A DNA stretch of 64,000 bases from Lytechinus variegatus (taxonomy: Eukaryota > Echinodermata > Echinoidea > Temnopleuroida > Toxopneustidae): the NCBI RefSeq assembly GCF_018143015.1, contig NC_054743.1, positions 44,550,922 to 44,614,921 of the forward strand. The letters are read 5' to 3'. The notes beneath the pieces are model-generated. The model saw only the letters and a program-made list of their open reading frames with translations, was not told the DNA's origin and did not search any database. This document shows, piece by piece, positions 1-11,797 of the stretch; within the stretch, counting starts at the first letter, position 1, and each line of letters starts with the position of its first letter. The translations under genes were made by a program, and so were the position numbers.

Positions 1-675
1 ACTTAACTTCCCATGCAATAAATGTCCAATACTACTGATGCCCGATTTTGTTACACTGTGCCAAATTAATGCCTGTTGCCATGGTGAAGCACACTATTTT
101 ATTCAAAGGTGCACTGTTTTGAAGAGTGGACTCATGAATAAAATAGTGGATGATGGGGTTCCTATTGTAATAATATCACAAACATTGTATGCTTGACACA
201 GCAAAAAAAAACCTCACAAAAACACCATCGAGTTACATTCATAAATATAAATATCGGCGTGCAGGAAAAGGGCCCAATATTTGAAGCATTCTACTTTAGG
301 GCTGGGGGTGGGATTACTCCAATTTCAACGAACATGTACAGGCCGTACATGAAACAAATATTTATTGATATCAATTGCTGTTATCATTGGCATACTTGTC
401 ATCAAAATAAGAATGATCATTACCTTAGTAACAAATTCAACATTTACAATATAATAGGGCTGCATTTGTGCAACTTCAAGTGCGAGAATTACAAACATAT
501 AAATCAAAATATTTCAACAGAAATATTCTCTCCTGTCCATTGACATTATTCCCCATAGCTTACTGAACCTAACCTATAAAATGTGTCACTTATGACAACA
601 TGCCGGCCGGCAAAGATTATATTAACTGTGATCTTACAGAAGTGTAGGCCTCAAATATCTTTTTTTCAAGCTCAC
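1..675 (-). other. AMD1 downstream intron (part)
   Basis: No further AMD1 exon was found here on the minus strand. The stretch is AT-rich and its open frames show no family resemblance or splice-consistent coding signal, so it is read as the 5' part of intron 2. Confidence 0.5.
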
Positions 676-762
676 CTCAATACATAGGCATGCTGCTCAT
701 CTCGCTCTGAAAAGCTGACGATCTCACACTGCACTTTGACAAGCATTTCAGCAATCTCATCT
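676..762 (-). CDS. AMD1: S-adenosylmethionine decarboxylase proenzyme, second coding exon
   Basis: This 87-bp exon is bounded by an acceptor (CTTTTCAG|AGATGAG) and a donor (TTGAG|GTGAGC). Its phase fits the preceding exon exactly: the two leftover bases AG plus A give Arg. The peptide contains VKVQCEIVSFSERDEQHAYVL, whose layout matches human [21 protein letters not shown] directly after IPR. Both exons therefore belong to one gene on the minus strand, with an 887-bp intron between them. The next exon, starting with the serine-rich segment before the pyruvoyl site, is not visible between 1 and 675 and must lie to the left of the window. Confidence 0.88.
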
Positions 763-963
763 CTGAAAAGCAAAGGCAAATTAGATGTAGACTGAATTAG
801 ATATTGAGTGCTGCTGCTAACTACAACAACTACTAAGTACTTCCACTACAACTACATAATGGCAGGCTTATTATAAACGGCCGTGTTAGAGGCACACCAC
901 TTACAGGACTCTTTATAACAAGCCCAATGGCCGTACTTTGATGAAGATGTTGATGGTAATGCC

Positions 964-1008
964 ATGATGATGATGATGAAGATGACGACGATGATGAAGA
1001 TAATGATA
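964..1008. repeat. GAT/GAC-type microsatellite in AMD1 intron 1
   Basis: An interrupted trinucleotide run of ATGATG, GAAGAT and GACGAC blocks lies inside the 763-1649 intron. It gives a serine-rich spurious frame on the minus strand. The rest of the intron holds nothing recognisable apart from a short inverted pair near 1130-1160 and 1370-1400 (TTAAACCAC/GTGGTTTAA), which could mark a small decayed element. Confidence 0.7.
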
Positions 1009-1649
1009 AATCTGACAATAATTTGTATAAAATAACTAATCAAAATATTGAAACAAAAACTACCATAATAACAATATCATTTATTTTCTACAACAGCTCT
1101 AAGCAACACTAGGGTCCATATTTTGAAGTCGGGTTTAACTTAAAGCTTTAAAGTTGTGGTTTAAGTATGGGAAGCCAAAAGTATCAACATTTTTATCAGG
1201 TTGTAGGCCTTTGTTTCCTATGTTAACTGCATTCTTTCATGATTCATCGATGGTGAAGACAATAATATATTATACTTCCTAGACAATAATCAATGATTTG
1301 AGAGCCAAATGAGCTGAAGTATGATATCTCTACTGTTAGTGATTTATGTAACAATTGGCTATCCATACTTAAACCACAACTTTAAACCAGAGTTTAAGTT
1401 AAACCTGCTATCAGAATACGGGCCTAGGAGGCTAGCTAAATTGCTAACCCATATTGCTGGCCAAAATTTTCAAAATTCTTAGGGGCTGCCCTCTACATCT
1501 TCTGCACAATAGCTTCATGTATTAAAACACACTCTAGTTTGTACTGTTGTAGTGGTGAGAAGTGAACGGAACAGAGACATAAAAACTTTGGTCTAATATT
1601 AAACTGTATACCCGACGAACATGTATGATGACAAAAATTATGTTCATAC

Positions 1650-1807
1650 CTTGGAATGACTCGGAGGTCATCTGGCAACTTAGGCTTTTTAACCTCTCCA
1701 TTTTCCAGGGTGATGGTGTCAAACCATAGTTCTAGAAGCTTCTCTGTGCCTTCGTAGTGTGTCAGCTTACTGCCCTCATTGTTGACCTTATCACTGCCCT
1801 GATCCAT
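1650..1807 (-). CDS. AMD1: S-adenosylmethionine decarboxylase proenzyme, first coding exon
   Basis: The exon encodes 52 residues plus two bases of the next codon, from an ATG in good context (A at -3, G at +4) with an in-frame TGA a few codons upstream. It ends at a clear donor (CCAAG|GTATGA). The core YEGTEKLLELWF matches the N-terminus of animal AdoMet decarboxylase (human HFFEGTEKLLEVWF), including the two glutamates equivalent to human E8 and E11. The exon end DLRVIP(R) matches human DLRTIPR. The enzyme makes decarboxylated AdoMet, the aminopropyl donor for spermidine and spermine; it is cytosolic, self-cleaving and pyruvoyl-dependent. Unusual points are a longer N-terminal leader before YEGTEK, tyrosine where human has the substrate-stacking F7, and an 8-9 residue lysine-rich insert before the DLR motif. 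The self-cleavage serine would be in a later exon outside the window. Confidence 0.9.
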
Positions 1808-2528
1808 GTTTGCATGGTCAAAGGAGCCACCAGCCTTTCAGTGGATTCTGCTCCCGTCTACATGAAAATCTTGGACACAATTCAAAATTCAAATTATTTA
1901 CTTTTACTGTCTGTAAAAACACAGAATTTCGCCTCTGCTGGCCCCTAATCATTCATCACACAATCACAGACAAAAAGAAAAGTATTAAACATATCAGATA
2001 CAAATAAAAAAGCATAATCTTTGCATAAATAATCGACACAATATATAATCAACTTCTTATAGCCCTCTCTGACCCACGACAGAGGCACATGGCAACAATT
2101 CAGTGAACTGAATCTGCTGCTCTGAGCCCCTACAGTGGTTAAATAGGCCAGAGAATGCTGAAAGTTTGATTACATGTACACATATAATTCTAAGGTAAGA
2201 ATGGAAGTAAGGAATTGAACAATTTTTCAAGACAATCATACATAAATGATTAAATAATGCATGTAAAAGAAATTACTGAAAATACTGATTTTGGTTTAAA
2301 ATACATGTATGGTATGCATTCCATGACCATGGCACCTTCATGTACATTAGCTTTTTGAAGATCTGTTATTATATTGACCATATTTGGACTTATATATGTT
2401 GAAAAACAATGTAAGCCTTCTGACTGTATAGCTTTTAAGTGAAAGTTCTTGATATTGATATTTTGTCCCTACACATGGACAGCGAAGTTGGCCCAGTTGA
2501 GATAGGGTAAAACGAACAAACTGTTCCT
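1808..2528. other. AMD1 5' flank
   Basis: This is the region just upstream of the AMD1 start codon on the minus strand, so it should contain the 5' leader and promoter. An in-frame stop close to the ATG supports the start choice. No convincing TATA box or other coding exon was seen. Whether a leader intron or an upstream ORF like the one in vertebrate AMD1 mRNA exists cannot be judged from this sequence alone. Confidence 0.4.
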
Positions 2529-2765
2529 TCAGAAAAATGAAAATCCCTCATAATCCACTCCTTCTTTTTTAAAGGTCAAATCCACCCAGACAAAATGTAG
2601 ATTCAAATAAAGAGAAAAATCCAACAACAATAACCCTGAAAATTTCATTAAAATCGGATGTAAAATAAGAAAGTTATATTTTGATGTGTCGCTTAATTTC
2701 ACAAAACGGTTATTATTCACGTCCTGGTTGGTATACAAATATGACGTCACCCAATCAGTACTTCT
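2529..2765. repeat. Dispersed repeat (GAAAATTTCATTAAAATCGG type)
   Basis: The block contains GAAAATTTCATTAAAATCGG followed by a GTAAAATAAGAAAGTTAT segment and ends near TATGACGTCACCCAATCAGT. This layout is typical of a repeat scattered through echinoderm genomes (recollection, not a search). It has no coding content. It might be a MITE or a SINE tail; no target duplication was identified. Confidence 0.5.
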
Positions 2766-3904
2766 TAGAGTATAATGGTCCCCCCTTCTGATCTTGGCTG
2801 TCGTTCGCGCGATCGCGCAGAAATTCCAAGTATTTTCAATGCTGCTTTTGCCCTTTCTTTAATTCTTGCTTTTTCTTTTACTTTCCTTTCTTCCCTTCTT
2901 TTCTATCTTAGGGCCTATTTGTCTTTTTTTTTACTTCTTTCTTCCTGTCAAGTGTCATTTTGTTCATCCATCATTCCTTTCTTTCTTTGAGTTTTGTTCT
3001 TTCATTCATAATTCTTCTTTCTTTCTTACTCTCCCTCTTTCTATCTTTTTGAATGAAGAAAACTTGTTGACGTGTAACACTAACAAATTAACATTTACTA
3101 TTTAGTTTTATTATTTTCTTTTCCTTCTTTCCTTCCTTTCTTTTCCTCCTTCCTTTGGCTTCATTTCTTTCTTCCATTTTTCCTTCCTATCTAAATTATC
3201 TTCTTTATTTTTTCTTCATTCTTTCGATTTTTATTCTTCCACGAGTAAAATTGTAAAAACTGTGTTAAGAAGCGGGAATTTGAGTTAGCTCCCTGATTTA
3301 AGTTAGCTCCTGATCCAACGCTTCCCTGCGGCGGCGCAACGAAGGGCTATGCCGACACGAACCGGTTTATCGCTCGCGCTCCCGGTACCAGGCGTTCGCG
3401 AGCGACCATAGACAGTACCGGTAAGTAGACACAGTTCAGCAACAGCGGTGCGGCAGCGTTTGTGATTTAAACAAAAGTACATAACAGTCTTGAAATTTCT
3501 CACCATTGAAAGTAAAGGTAAGCTATTATCGGCAAATAGGTAATCCTGGGTTTTAGGGGCGTAAAATATCTGTATACATTACCGGCCTCTAACTTCAGCC
3601 ACAGCATCCCAGCATAGTATGGACGACTAAAAGGGCAAATATTCAAATATGATTGAGCTGTTTTCATCAATTTTGTCTCGCAGGTAGCTGGATGAGTGGA
3701 TCTTTTCTTGAAACTTTGGCATTAGGGCAATCAAGTTTCACTGACCGAGTTGAAAGTCACATGATCAAGGTCAAAGGTCATTTGGGGTGAAAATTTTAAC
3801 AAAAATTATTGTATTTTCCCCAAGAAATTTGACTACTACCTTTAATATCAGCTTATTGCTGGTAGCCTGAACAAGGTTAAAGGTCATCTTAATTCGAAGG
3901 GAAT
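2766..3904. other. Non-coding stretch with pyrimidine tracts
   Basis: From 2850 to 3240 the plus strand is dominated by TTCTTTC-type pyrimidine tracts. A GC-rich island lies at 3300-3440. At 3755-3900 there are two AAGGTCAAAGGTCA-type units of the kind recurring in echinoderm repeats. No gene could be supported. Confidence 0.45.
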
Positions 3905-6372
3905 TGGCTTGAAGGGGGGGGGGTACTTCCAAAAACCCTACATTTGAGTGGAGAGAGGATCAAATTGGCATAATATACTACCGAATTGTACCTACTGGGT
4001 TTTAGGATATATAAACTATGTTTTGGCTGGGGGTGGGTATAACCCTATGATTTAATTGGAGAGGGGGTGAAATTGGACTATATATATATATATACTACCG
4101 TATCGTACCTACTGGGTTTTAGGGGTATAAATCATGTTTTGGCTTGAAGGGGGGGTGTACTTCCAATAAACCCTACATTTAATTGGAGAGGGAATGAAAT
4201 TGGCCTATATATATTCCTATATTGTACCTACTGGGTTTTAGGGGTATAAACTATTTTTGTGCTTCAGGGGGGAGGTATACTTCCAAGAACCCTACATTAT
4301 AGTGGAAAGGAGATCAAATTGGCCTATATATATTGCACCTACTGGGTTTTAGGGGTATAAACTATTTGTTGGCTTGAAGGGGGGGGGTACTTCCACGAAC
4401 CCTACATTTGAGTGGAAAGGGATCAAATTGGCATATATATATACTACTGTATTGTACCTACTGGGTTTTAGGGGTATAAACTACTTTTGGCGGGGGGGGG
4501 TATAAATCCTATATTTGATTGGAGAGGGGATGAAATTGGTCTATATATATACTACTGTATCGTACCTGCTGGGTTTTAGGGGTATAAATCATGTTTTGGC
4601 TTGAAGGGGGGGTGTACTTCCAATAAACCCTACATTTAATTGGAGGGAATGAAATTGGAATATATATATTCCTATAATGTACCTACTAGGTTTTAGGGTA
4701 TAAACTATTTTGTGCTTCAGGGGGGAGGTATACTTCCAAGAACCCTACATTGAGTGGAAAGGAGATCAAATTGGCATATATATACTACTGTATTGTACCT
4801 ACTGGGTTTTAGGGTATAAACTACTTTTTGGCGGCGGGGGGGGGGTATAAATCCTATACTTAATTGGAGAGGGGATGAAATTGGCCTATATATATTCCTA
4901 TAATGTACCTACTGGGTTTTAGGGTATAAACTATTTGTTGGCTTGAAGGGGGGGGGGTACTTCCACGAACCCTACATTTGAGTGGAAAGGGGATCAAATT
5001 GGCATATTAATACTACTGTATTGTAACTACTGGGTTTTAGGGTTATAAACTACTTTTTGGCGGGGGGGGGGTATAAATCCTATATTTAATTGGAGAGGGG
5101 ATGAAACTGGTCTATATATATACTACCGTATCGTACCTACTGGTTTTAGGGTATAAATCATGTTTTGGCTTAAAGGGGGGGGGGTGTACTTCCAATAAAC
5201 CCTACATTTGAGTGGAAAGGAGATCAAATTGGCCTATATATATTGCACCTACTGGGTTTTAGGGGTATAAATTATGTTTTGGCTTGAAGGGGGGGGGGGG
5301 TAACTACCACGAACCCTACATTTGAGTGGAAAGGGATCAAATTGGCATATATATACTACTGTATAGTACCTACTGGGTTTTAGGGGTATAAACTACTTTT
5401 TGGCGGGGGGGGGTATAAATCCTATATTTAATTGGAGAGGGAATGAAATTGGCCTATATAATATATATCTATATACTACCGTATTGTACCTACTGGGTTT
5501 TAGGGGTATAAACTATGTTTTTGGCTGGGGGTGGGTATAAAACCTATATTTAATTGGAAAGGGGATCAAATTGGCCTATATATATTGCACCTACTGGGTT
5601 TTAGGGGTATAAACTATTTTTTGGCGGGGGGGGGTATAAATCCTATATTTAATTGGAGAGGGGATGAAATTGGTCTATATATATACTACCGTATCGTACC
5701 TACTGGGTTTTAGGGGTATAAATCATGTTTTGGCTTGAAGGGGGGGGGGGTGTACTTCCAATAAACCCTACATTTAATTGGAGAGGGAATGAAATTGGCC
5801 TATATATATTCCTATATTGTACCTACTGGGTTTTAGGGGTATAAACTATTTTTGTGCTTCAGGGGGGGTATACTTCCAAGAACCCACAAATAGTTGAAAG
5901 GAGATCAAATTGGCCTATATATAATTGCACCTACTGGATTTTAGGTTAAACTATTAGTTGGCTTGAAGGGGGGGGGGGAACTACCACGAACCCTACATTT
6001 GAGTGGAAAGGGGATCAAATTGGCATAATAACTACTGTATTGTACCTACTGGGTTTTAGGGGTATAAACTACTTTTTGGCGGGGGGGGGGGGTATAAATC
6101 CTATATTAAATTGGAGAGGGGATGAAATGGTCTCTATATATTCCTGTATCGTACCTACTGGGTTTTAGGGGTATAAATTATTTTTGGCTTGAGGGGGGGG
6201 GTACTTCCAGAACCCTACATTTGAGTAGAGAGGGGTAAAAATGACATAATATATATACTACCGTATTGTACCTACTGGTTTTAGGGGTATAAACTATTTT
6301 TTGGCTTGAAGGGGGGGGGTACTTCCAAGATACCTACATTTGATTGGAGAGGGGGTGAAATTGGCTGGGGGG
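3905..6372 (+). repeat. G-rich minisatellite, about 21 units of 105-130 bp
   Basis: Head-to-tail units share a fixed order: a G-run of 7-14 bases, TACTTCCAAGAACCCTACAT, TTGGAGAGGGGATGAAATTGG or a variant, a TATATA tract, then CTACTGGGTTTTAGGGGTAT. The CTACTGGGTTTTAGG landmark occurs about 21 times between 3980 and 6290, roughly every 105-130 bp. Copies differ by small indels, mainly in the G-run and the TA tract, and at least two variant types (GGCTTGAAG and GGCGGGG) are interspersed. There is no coding potential. Confidence 0.9.
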
Positions 6373-9300
6373 CACAAATTTGTTCAACCATATTTTCCCC
6401 GATCGGTAAAGGGGTAGTTCTAATTGACACTTCTTGTATTTGCTTTATTCTTGTAACCTTATAATCTCATACGCCCCATTCAAACGTTGTGAGCGCAAAA
6501 ACGCGAGTAAAATATTTTAATCGCCTGATCGAAAGGGACCTGTTAAGACTGTTTGCAGATAGCCATGAAGACGATGCATATTTCAACGATGGAAAACGCG
6601 AACGAGCAGCGCAAGCTGAAAATGTTTTACATTTCGAACTAAACAAATTTATATTCTAAGCACTTTTTTAATCATAAAGTTAAGCACCATTTGAAGCACT
6701 GTGTAGGGAAATTCTGAAGTGGATATGGATTGCACTCTATAAATGATGCGAGATCAAAGAGCGAGCTGACATTATTTATTATGTAGACCTAGGGCCTGAA
6801 CATTTTATGGACATTGCGCAACCAGGGGCGGATCCAGCCTTCGCCAATAGGGGGGGGCGGAATTTTTTTCAGCCAAATTTTCCCTGATCGGCTGCTCGAA
6901 GTTAATTTTTGTTTGTTTCTTGTGAGGGGTAGTCTGTTATATACATATATATATGTTATATATACATAAATCTGTTATATACATATATATATATATATAT
7001 ATAATATATATAAATTGCTCTGCTCGGCATTGAGCACTTTTTGGAATCCTCAACCAATCCCATACCAGTGTATATATATATATATATATGTATGTATATA
7101 CATACATATAGCGTAGTGACTTAGTGACTGTTATTACTATATATTCATATAATATCATAAGCCTTATTAAGTGCGAGCAGAAATTTTTTATATGCGCTTT
7201 GATCTGATAAAAAAAATTCTGTCAACGGCAGCTTCTTATCCAAGAGGACGTTACAAATTTCCACTATCAAATAATGCGAGCGCGAAGCGCGAACTGAAAA
7301 AAAATCGAGATTTTAATCTCAAAATTTGACACTCTATATTCATATTTTGTAAATCATGAAAAGGATGAGTAATTTGAATTTTTCCTATATTAATAATGCG
7401 AGCGCAAAGCGCGAGCAGATTTTTTTTCTTCTATTTTTGATATGCATTCTGATCTCATATAAAATATGTTAAAGGCTGCTTATTAGCCATGAAGATGTTA
7501 CATTTTAACTATCAAATAATGCAAGCGCGAAGCGCGAGCTGATAATTTCGACATTCTACCTGAAGAATGGAAATTCTAAGCACCTTTTGTAATCGTAAAA
7601 CGGATAAGTATATTACTAAACAAATGATGCCAGCGCGAAGCGTGAGTAGAACAATTCTGGACACTCTATTCGTGTTTTGTAAATCATAAAAAGGATGAGT
7701 ATTTGGAAAGTTTCCAACATTAATAATGCGAGCGCAAAGCGCGAACAGACAGTTTTTGATATTGTGATCTGAAACTGGATAATGATTTATATAGAGAACC
7801 TGCGTATCTGAATTTCAGATTTCGTGTTTCAGATTTCGACCTAGAATTTGGGTATTCTAAATACCTTTCTTATGAAAATCAATAGAGCAAGCAAAGTGCG
7901 AGCTAAAAATATATGATGTTCTGATCTGACAAAAGGGTCAAGTTTAACTCTGTATTTCAAGCACTTTGTAGGAAGGATATGGATCACAGTTTAAAAAAAG
8001 CTGATATATTTCATTTTTTTTAGTTTGGCATAGGACCGGGACATTCTACAAGGACATTATGTCATAAGAAAATGATGACTATCTTCCTTTTTTCTCTTCC
8101 TAAACATTAAAGCGCAAAATCTAATATTATGGCCTGAAAACTGAACATTATTTTAAAGCACTTTCTAAATTATGAATAAGATGCGTGAGTTAATATCTTT
8201 CAACAATCAATGTGAGAGAAAATCACAAGCCGAAATTTCTTATAAACTGTCATCAAATTGGGATTTTTTAAGTAGTTTGTTTTAAAATTAATATTGAGAT
8301 ATACATAACTCACCAATCATAATGCCAGCATGCAGCGCTAGCCGATACGTTTTGACAATCTGACTGAATAGGGATCTTACGTTTTGATAACTTTATGGAG
8401 TACAGGAAAATAATAGGTACCTGAAAAATTAAATTTTGTGAGCGCATCGCAAGCAAAAAATAATATTCAGACCATAAAACAAGAAATTTTTACAGAGCAC
8501 GTTTTAAAAATAAATTTGTGAAATTTCCAAGCTGAGATATGTTTTGTATATTGACTTCAAAATTCGATATTTTAAGCTCCATATTGCGCAAGATATGTAA
8601 ATATACTCAAAGGCAAAGCAAGTGCGAAACGCGAGCGAAAATTTTATATCCCTACATGAAAGATTTTTAAATTATTTTCCAGGTCTTCCTCTCTTCTTGT
8701 TTTATTCACTCGTCTTCCTCATCTTATGTTTCTCTTTTTTTCTCCTCTCTTTTCCCTTTTCTTACTATTTTTTCTTTCTCCCCCCTTTTTTGCTCCACCA
8801 ATAGGGGGGGGGCGGACCCCTCGGCCCCCCCTGGATCCGCTTCTGACAAATAAAATTTTGCGAGCGCGCAGAAGACAAAACATAAATTTTTGCAGAGCAC
8901 TTTTTAAAAATCAAGTTGTAAATCAAACAAAATAATGAAAATTCAATTTCCGAGCTGAAATATGTTTTATATATTGACTTCAAATTTTGATACTTAGGCT
9001 CCGTATTAAGCAAGATATATAGAAATCACCTAAAAGTCAATGCGAACGCGAAGCGCGATCAAAAATTTTATACTGTATGGTGACATGAAATATTTTAAAC
9101 ATTATTTTCCAAGTCTTCCCCTCATCATTTTATTCACCCGTCTTCCTCCTCTTATGTTTCTCCTTTTTTGTCCTCTCCTTTTCCTTCTTTTTCTTTTTTT
9201 TTTCTTTCTTTCCCTTTTTTTTGGTTTTGCTCCGTCAATAGGGGGGGGGGGGGGGACGGGCCCCTCGCCCCCCTCCCCTGGATCCGCCTATGCTTTGCGC

Positions 9301-9560
9301 AACCATGTGAAAATGATGACTGTCTTCCTATTCCTCTTTCTCAGCGCGAGATGAAACTTGTCGATTTCCAATTCTTCAAAAGGGGCAAATTTGATTATTC
9401 GGAATTCATCAAAATGTTATTATGTATTATTCTAATAAGAGCAGAAGTTTGTTGATATTAAGTTTTTTTTTCATTTTTGTACTTTTATATTTATCGATAG
9501 GATGCATGCGTTAATATAGATTTAACAATTAATGCGAGTGCAAATCGCGAGCCGGACTTT
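6373..9560 (+). repeat. Diverged GCGAGCGCGAAGCGCGAGC repeat field, with a nested element
   Basis: About a dozen degenerate copies of the GC-rich motif GCGAGCGCGAAGCGCGAGC are embedded in AT-rich DNA at 100-200-bp spacing. Within the field, 6823-9288 is probably a discrete element: AGGGGCGGATCCA at the left faces TGGATCCGCCTAT at the right, and TGCGCAACC-like sequence flanks both sides. A further internal copy of the right end sits near 8810-8850 with another pyrimidine tract, implying nesting. The same family forms the interior of the hAT-like elements at 33573-35903 and 36474-41276 in opposite orientation. TA microsatellites lie at 6940-7015 and 7070-7100. Confidence 0.7.
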
Positions 9561-9829
9561 TTTACTGTCATGCGGGGGGGGGGGGGGGGTAGGGGCACAG
9601 TGTCTACCACTTTTTGAAGCATTGAAAAGGTGCCCTTTTTACGCAATAAAAATGTCCCTTCATAAACGTGTACTATGCCCCTTTCACCTTAGGAGGAGCC
9701 TGAAAAAAACTTTCTCGTGTAAGTGCCCTATTTTTTTAAAGTGCCATATCTCTTTCATAATATTATGAAGGGATTAATCGAATTAATAAATATCGTCGTA
9801 TCGTCTGCGAACTGTGTTATTTTCATCTC
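9561..9829. other. Non-coding, end of the repeat field
   Basis: A 15-base G-run is followed by AT-rich sequence with no recognisable gene. It looks like the outer edge of another decayed copy of the G-run-ended repeat family. Confidence 0.35.
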
Positions 9830-10057
9830 TCTGGTAAGCATAAACAATATCCTGAAACATCTATACCTCTGATTTCATTACTTTCTTTAATACAAATTGC
9901 ACAAAATCTCTGAAAACAAAATAAACCTCTATACTGATAATGGACACCCTTGTCTTACACCCTTTATAAAAATGAAATGATTCTGATAACCAACCATATG
10001 CATTGTATAGTACTCTACCTTGAGCATGTTTATGTAACATCTTAGTTCAATTTATAA
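9830..10057 (-). mobile_element. LINE reverse-transcriptase fragment (L1/Tx1-like)
   Basis: On the minus strand, about 9935-9965 reads GVRQGCPLS, the conserved RT block before the YADD motif, followed by a stop. Flanking codons are out of frame with each other, so this is a decayed fragment. It is cut off by the assembly gap at 10058. The block is close to GIRQGCPLSELLF in the LINE at 11798-14838, suggesting the same broad clade. Confidence 0.6.
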
Positions 10058-10557
10058 NNNNNNNNNNNNNNNNNNNNNNNNNNNNNNNNNNNNNNNNNNN
10101 NNNNNNNNNNNNNNNNNNNNNNNNNNNNNNNNNNNNNNNNNNNNNNNNNNNNNNNNNNNNNNNNNNNNNNNNNNNNNNNNNNNNNNNNNNNNNNNNNNNN
10201 NNNNNNNNNNNNNNNNNNNNNNNNNNNNNNNNNNNNNNNNNNNNNNNNNNNNNNNNNNNNNNNNNNNNNNNNNNNNNNNNNNNNNNNNNNNNNNNNNNNN
10301 NNNNNNNNNNNNNNNNNNNNNNNNNNNNNNNNNNNNNNNNNNNNNNNNNNNNNNNNNNNNNNNNNNNNNNNNNNNNNNNNNNNNNNNNNNNNNNNNNNNN
10401 NNNNNNNNNNNNNNNNNNNNNNNNNNNNNNNNNNNNNNNNNNNNNNNNNNNNNNNNNNNNNNNNNNNNNNNNNNNNNNNNNNNNNNNNNNNNNNNNNNNN
10501 NNNNNNNNNNNNNNNNNNNNNNNNNNNNNNNNNNNNNNNNNNNNNNNNNNNNNNNNN
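10058..10557. other. Assembly gap, exactly 500 N
   Basis: The run of N is exactly 500 bases, a typical fixed-size scaffold gap, so the true distance is unknown. Open frames spanning it are artefacts. Confidence 0.99.
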
Positions 10558-11460
10558 CAACATGCCTATACATAGATTGCACCAAGCTTTAAAATGATTG
10601 TATGTCGAGATTTCCTCTAAATAAAGGATAATGCTCGAAATTGAACGGAAACCTTTTAAAATGTAATATTTGATACGGGGTACCGGTAGATGGAATCAAG
10701 TTTTATTAGATTCTATCGGCTAATAATTATGACAGATTGAAGACCAAATACGTTCTATGACGATCTTTTTAGTTGAAAATGCTAATTAAAATGGCGGATT
10801 TAGTAGTACAACTCTTAACATAAATTTATATTTCGTTCTTTATCCCCGAATATGCTGCTCATCTTCGTCTAAATTCAACATTTTTTTTATAAACATGCAT
10901 TTTGAATCGTTTTGATACTGTTACAAATCCATTGATTTTGAAGTTAACAGCACAAGTCATTGAGAATATCCACTCTTTTAAAGGCACTCAGAATTTATTT
11001 TTAAGTCCCCAGTTTTTACTCCAAAAAAGGTTACAAGACTTCTATACAAAATTGTTGTTTATTCTCATTTCAATTATTTCACCAGAAACCGGATGAAACA
11101 CAATGATTAGTACAAATAACACAATATCATAATTATACATCCTGTAAAACAAATCACATATCTCAAAATACAGTGTTAAAAGAAAGATATAAAATAGATT
11201 TTTCCCAGGCCTTTATTTCGAAATTATACTGGCAAAATTACTTTTTTCCCGCTGTGGCGTCGGGGGGGGGGGGGGGTGGCGGATAACGAGGGGTTCATCT
11301 TTTTTGTTTTGCTTAACAACACTGTTCCACCCCAATAGAGGGCTCTTAAATTATTGCTCCATTTTCGTTCTCTCCCTTTTTGATATGGTTTATATGATTT
11401 CAATACACACTGGAGTGTAAGTAATAAAAGGTAAGTTTTAAATCATTTTGACATAAGTAT
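10558..11460. other. Non-coding stretch
   Basis: This AT-rich sequence has no supported gene. A 15-base G-run near 11262 next to GTGGCG may be the worn end of a hAT-like element. From about 11390 the sequence begins to resemble the intron that precedes LRR exons elsewhere (ATTTCAATACACA, then a spacer). Confidence 0.4.
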
Positions 11461-11468
11461 TATATCAG

Positions 11469-11601
11469 ATTGAGATTATTACAGTGAGGATCTCAGTGAC
11501 TGCATCACGTCATCTCGCTTAGTTCATCTGTAAGATGGATCATCTGAAGAACCTTACAATCTACGGTCCTTATCATGATGACTTCTTCTTTATAATTTAG
11601 A
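11469..11601 (+). pseudogene. Decayed NLR-type LRR exon
   Basis: After TATCAG this stretch follows the LRR exons at 42-61 kb almost base for base (ATTGAGA, then CATCTGTAAGATGGATCATC, then CATGATGACTTCT). It carries internal deletions and in-frame stops and lacks the terminal splice donor. Flanking sequence also resembles the array introns. It is an outlying, dead member of the array, separated from the others by the LINE-centred insertion complex. Confidence 0.8.
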
Positions 11602-11797
11602 TTAAACAAGCACCGTGGACAATGCTATATGTAAATTATTACTACAAAAATCGAACAATGTAAAATTATAAAAGACAAGCAAAAGGAAAGTAAACACAAT
11701 TTTTGATGTTTTTTGCGTATATTTCATCGATTGTTTATCATGAATAATGTCATACAACATTATTCTATTATTGTGTTGTTGAAATAATGATTGATAC

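Noticed and set aside
833-1043. Serine-rich and isoleucine-rich minus-strand frames
   Set aside because: They are translations of the GAT-type microsatellite in an AMD1 intron and lack splice signals.
3303-3506. Arg-rich minus-strand frame in the GC-rich island
   Set aside because: No family match, splice context or homologous copy; probably a chance frame in GC-rich sequence.
8622-9354. Phe/Leu-rich plus-strand frames resembling membrane proteins
   Set aside because: They come from pyrimidine tracts and G-runs of the GCGAGC repeat family; the same tracts recur in other elements.
10042-10585. Open frames of over 170 codons on the minus strand
   Set aside because: They consist of ambiguous codons across the 500-N gap and carry no information.
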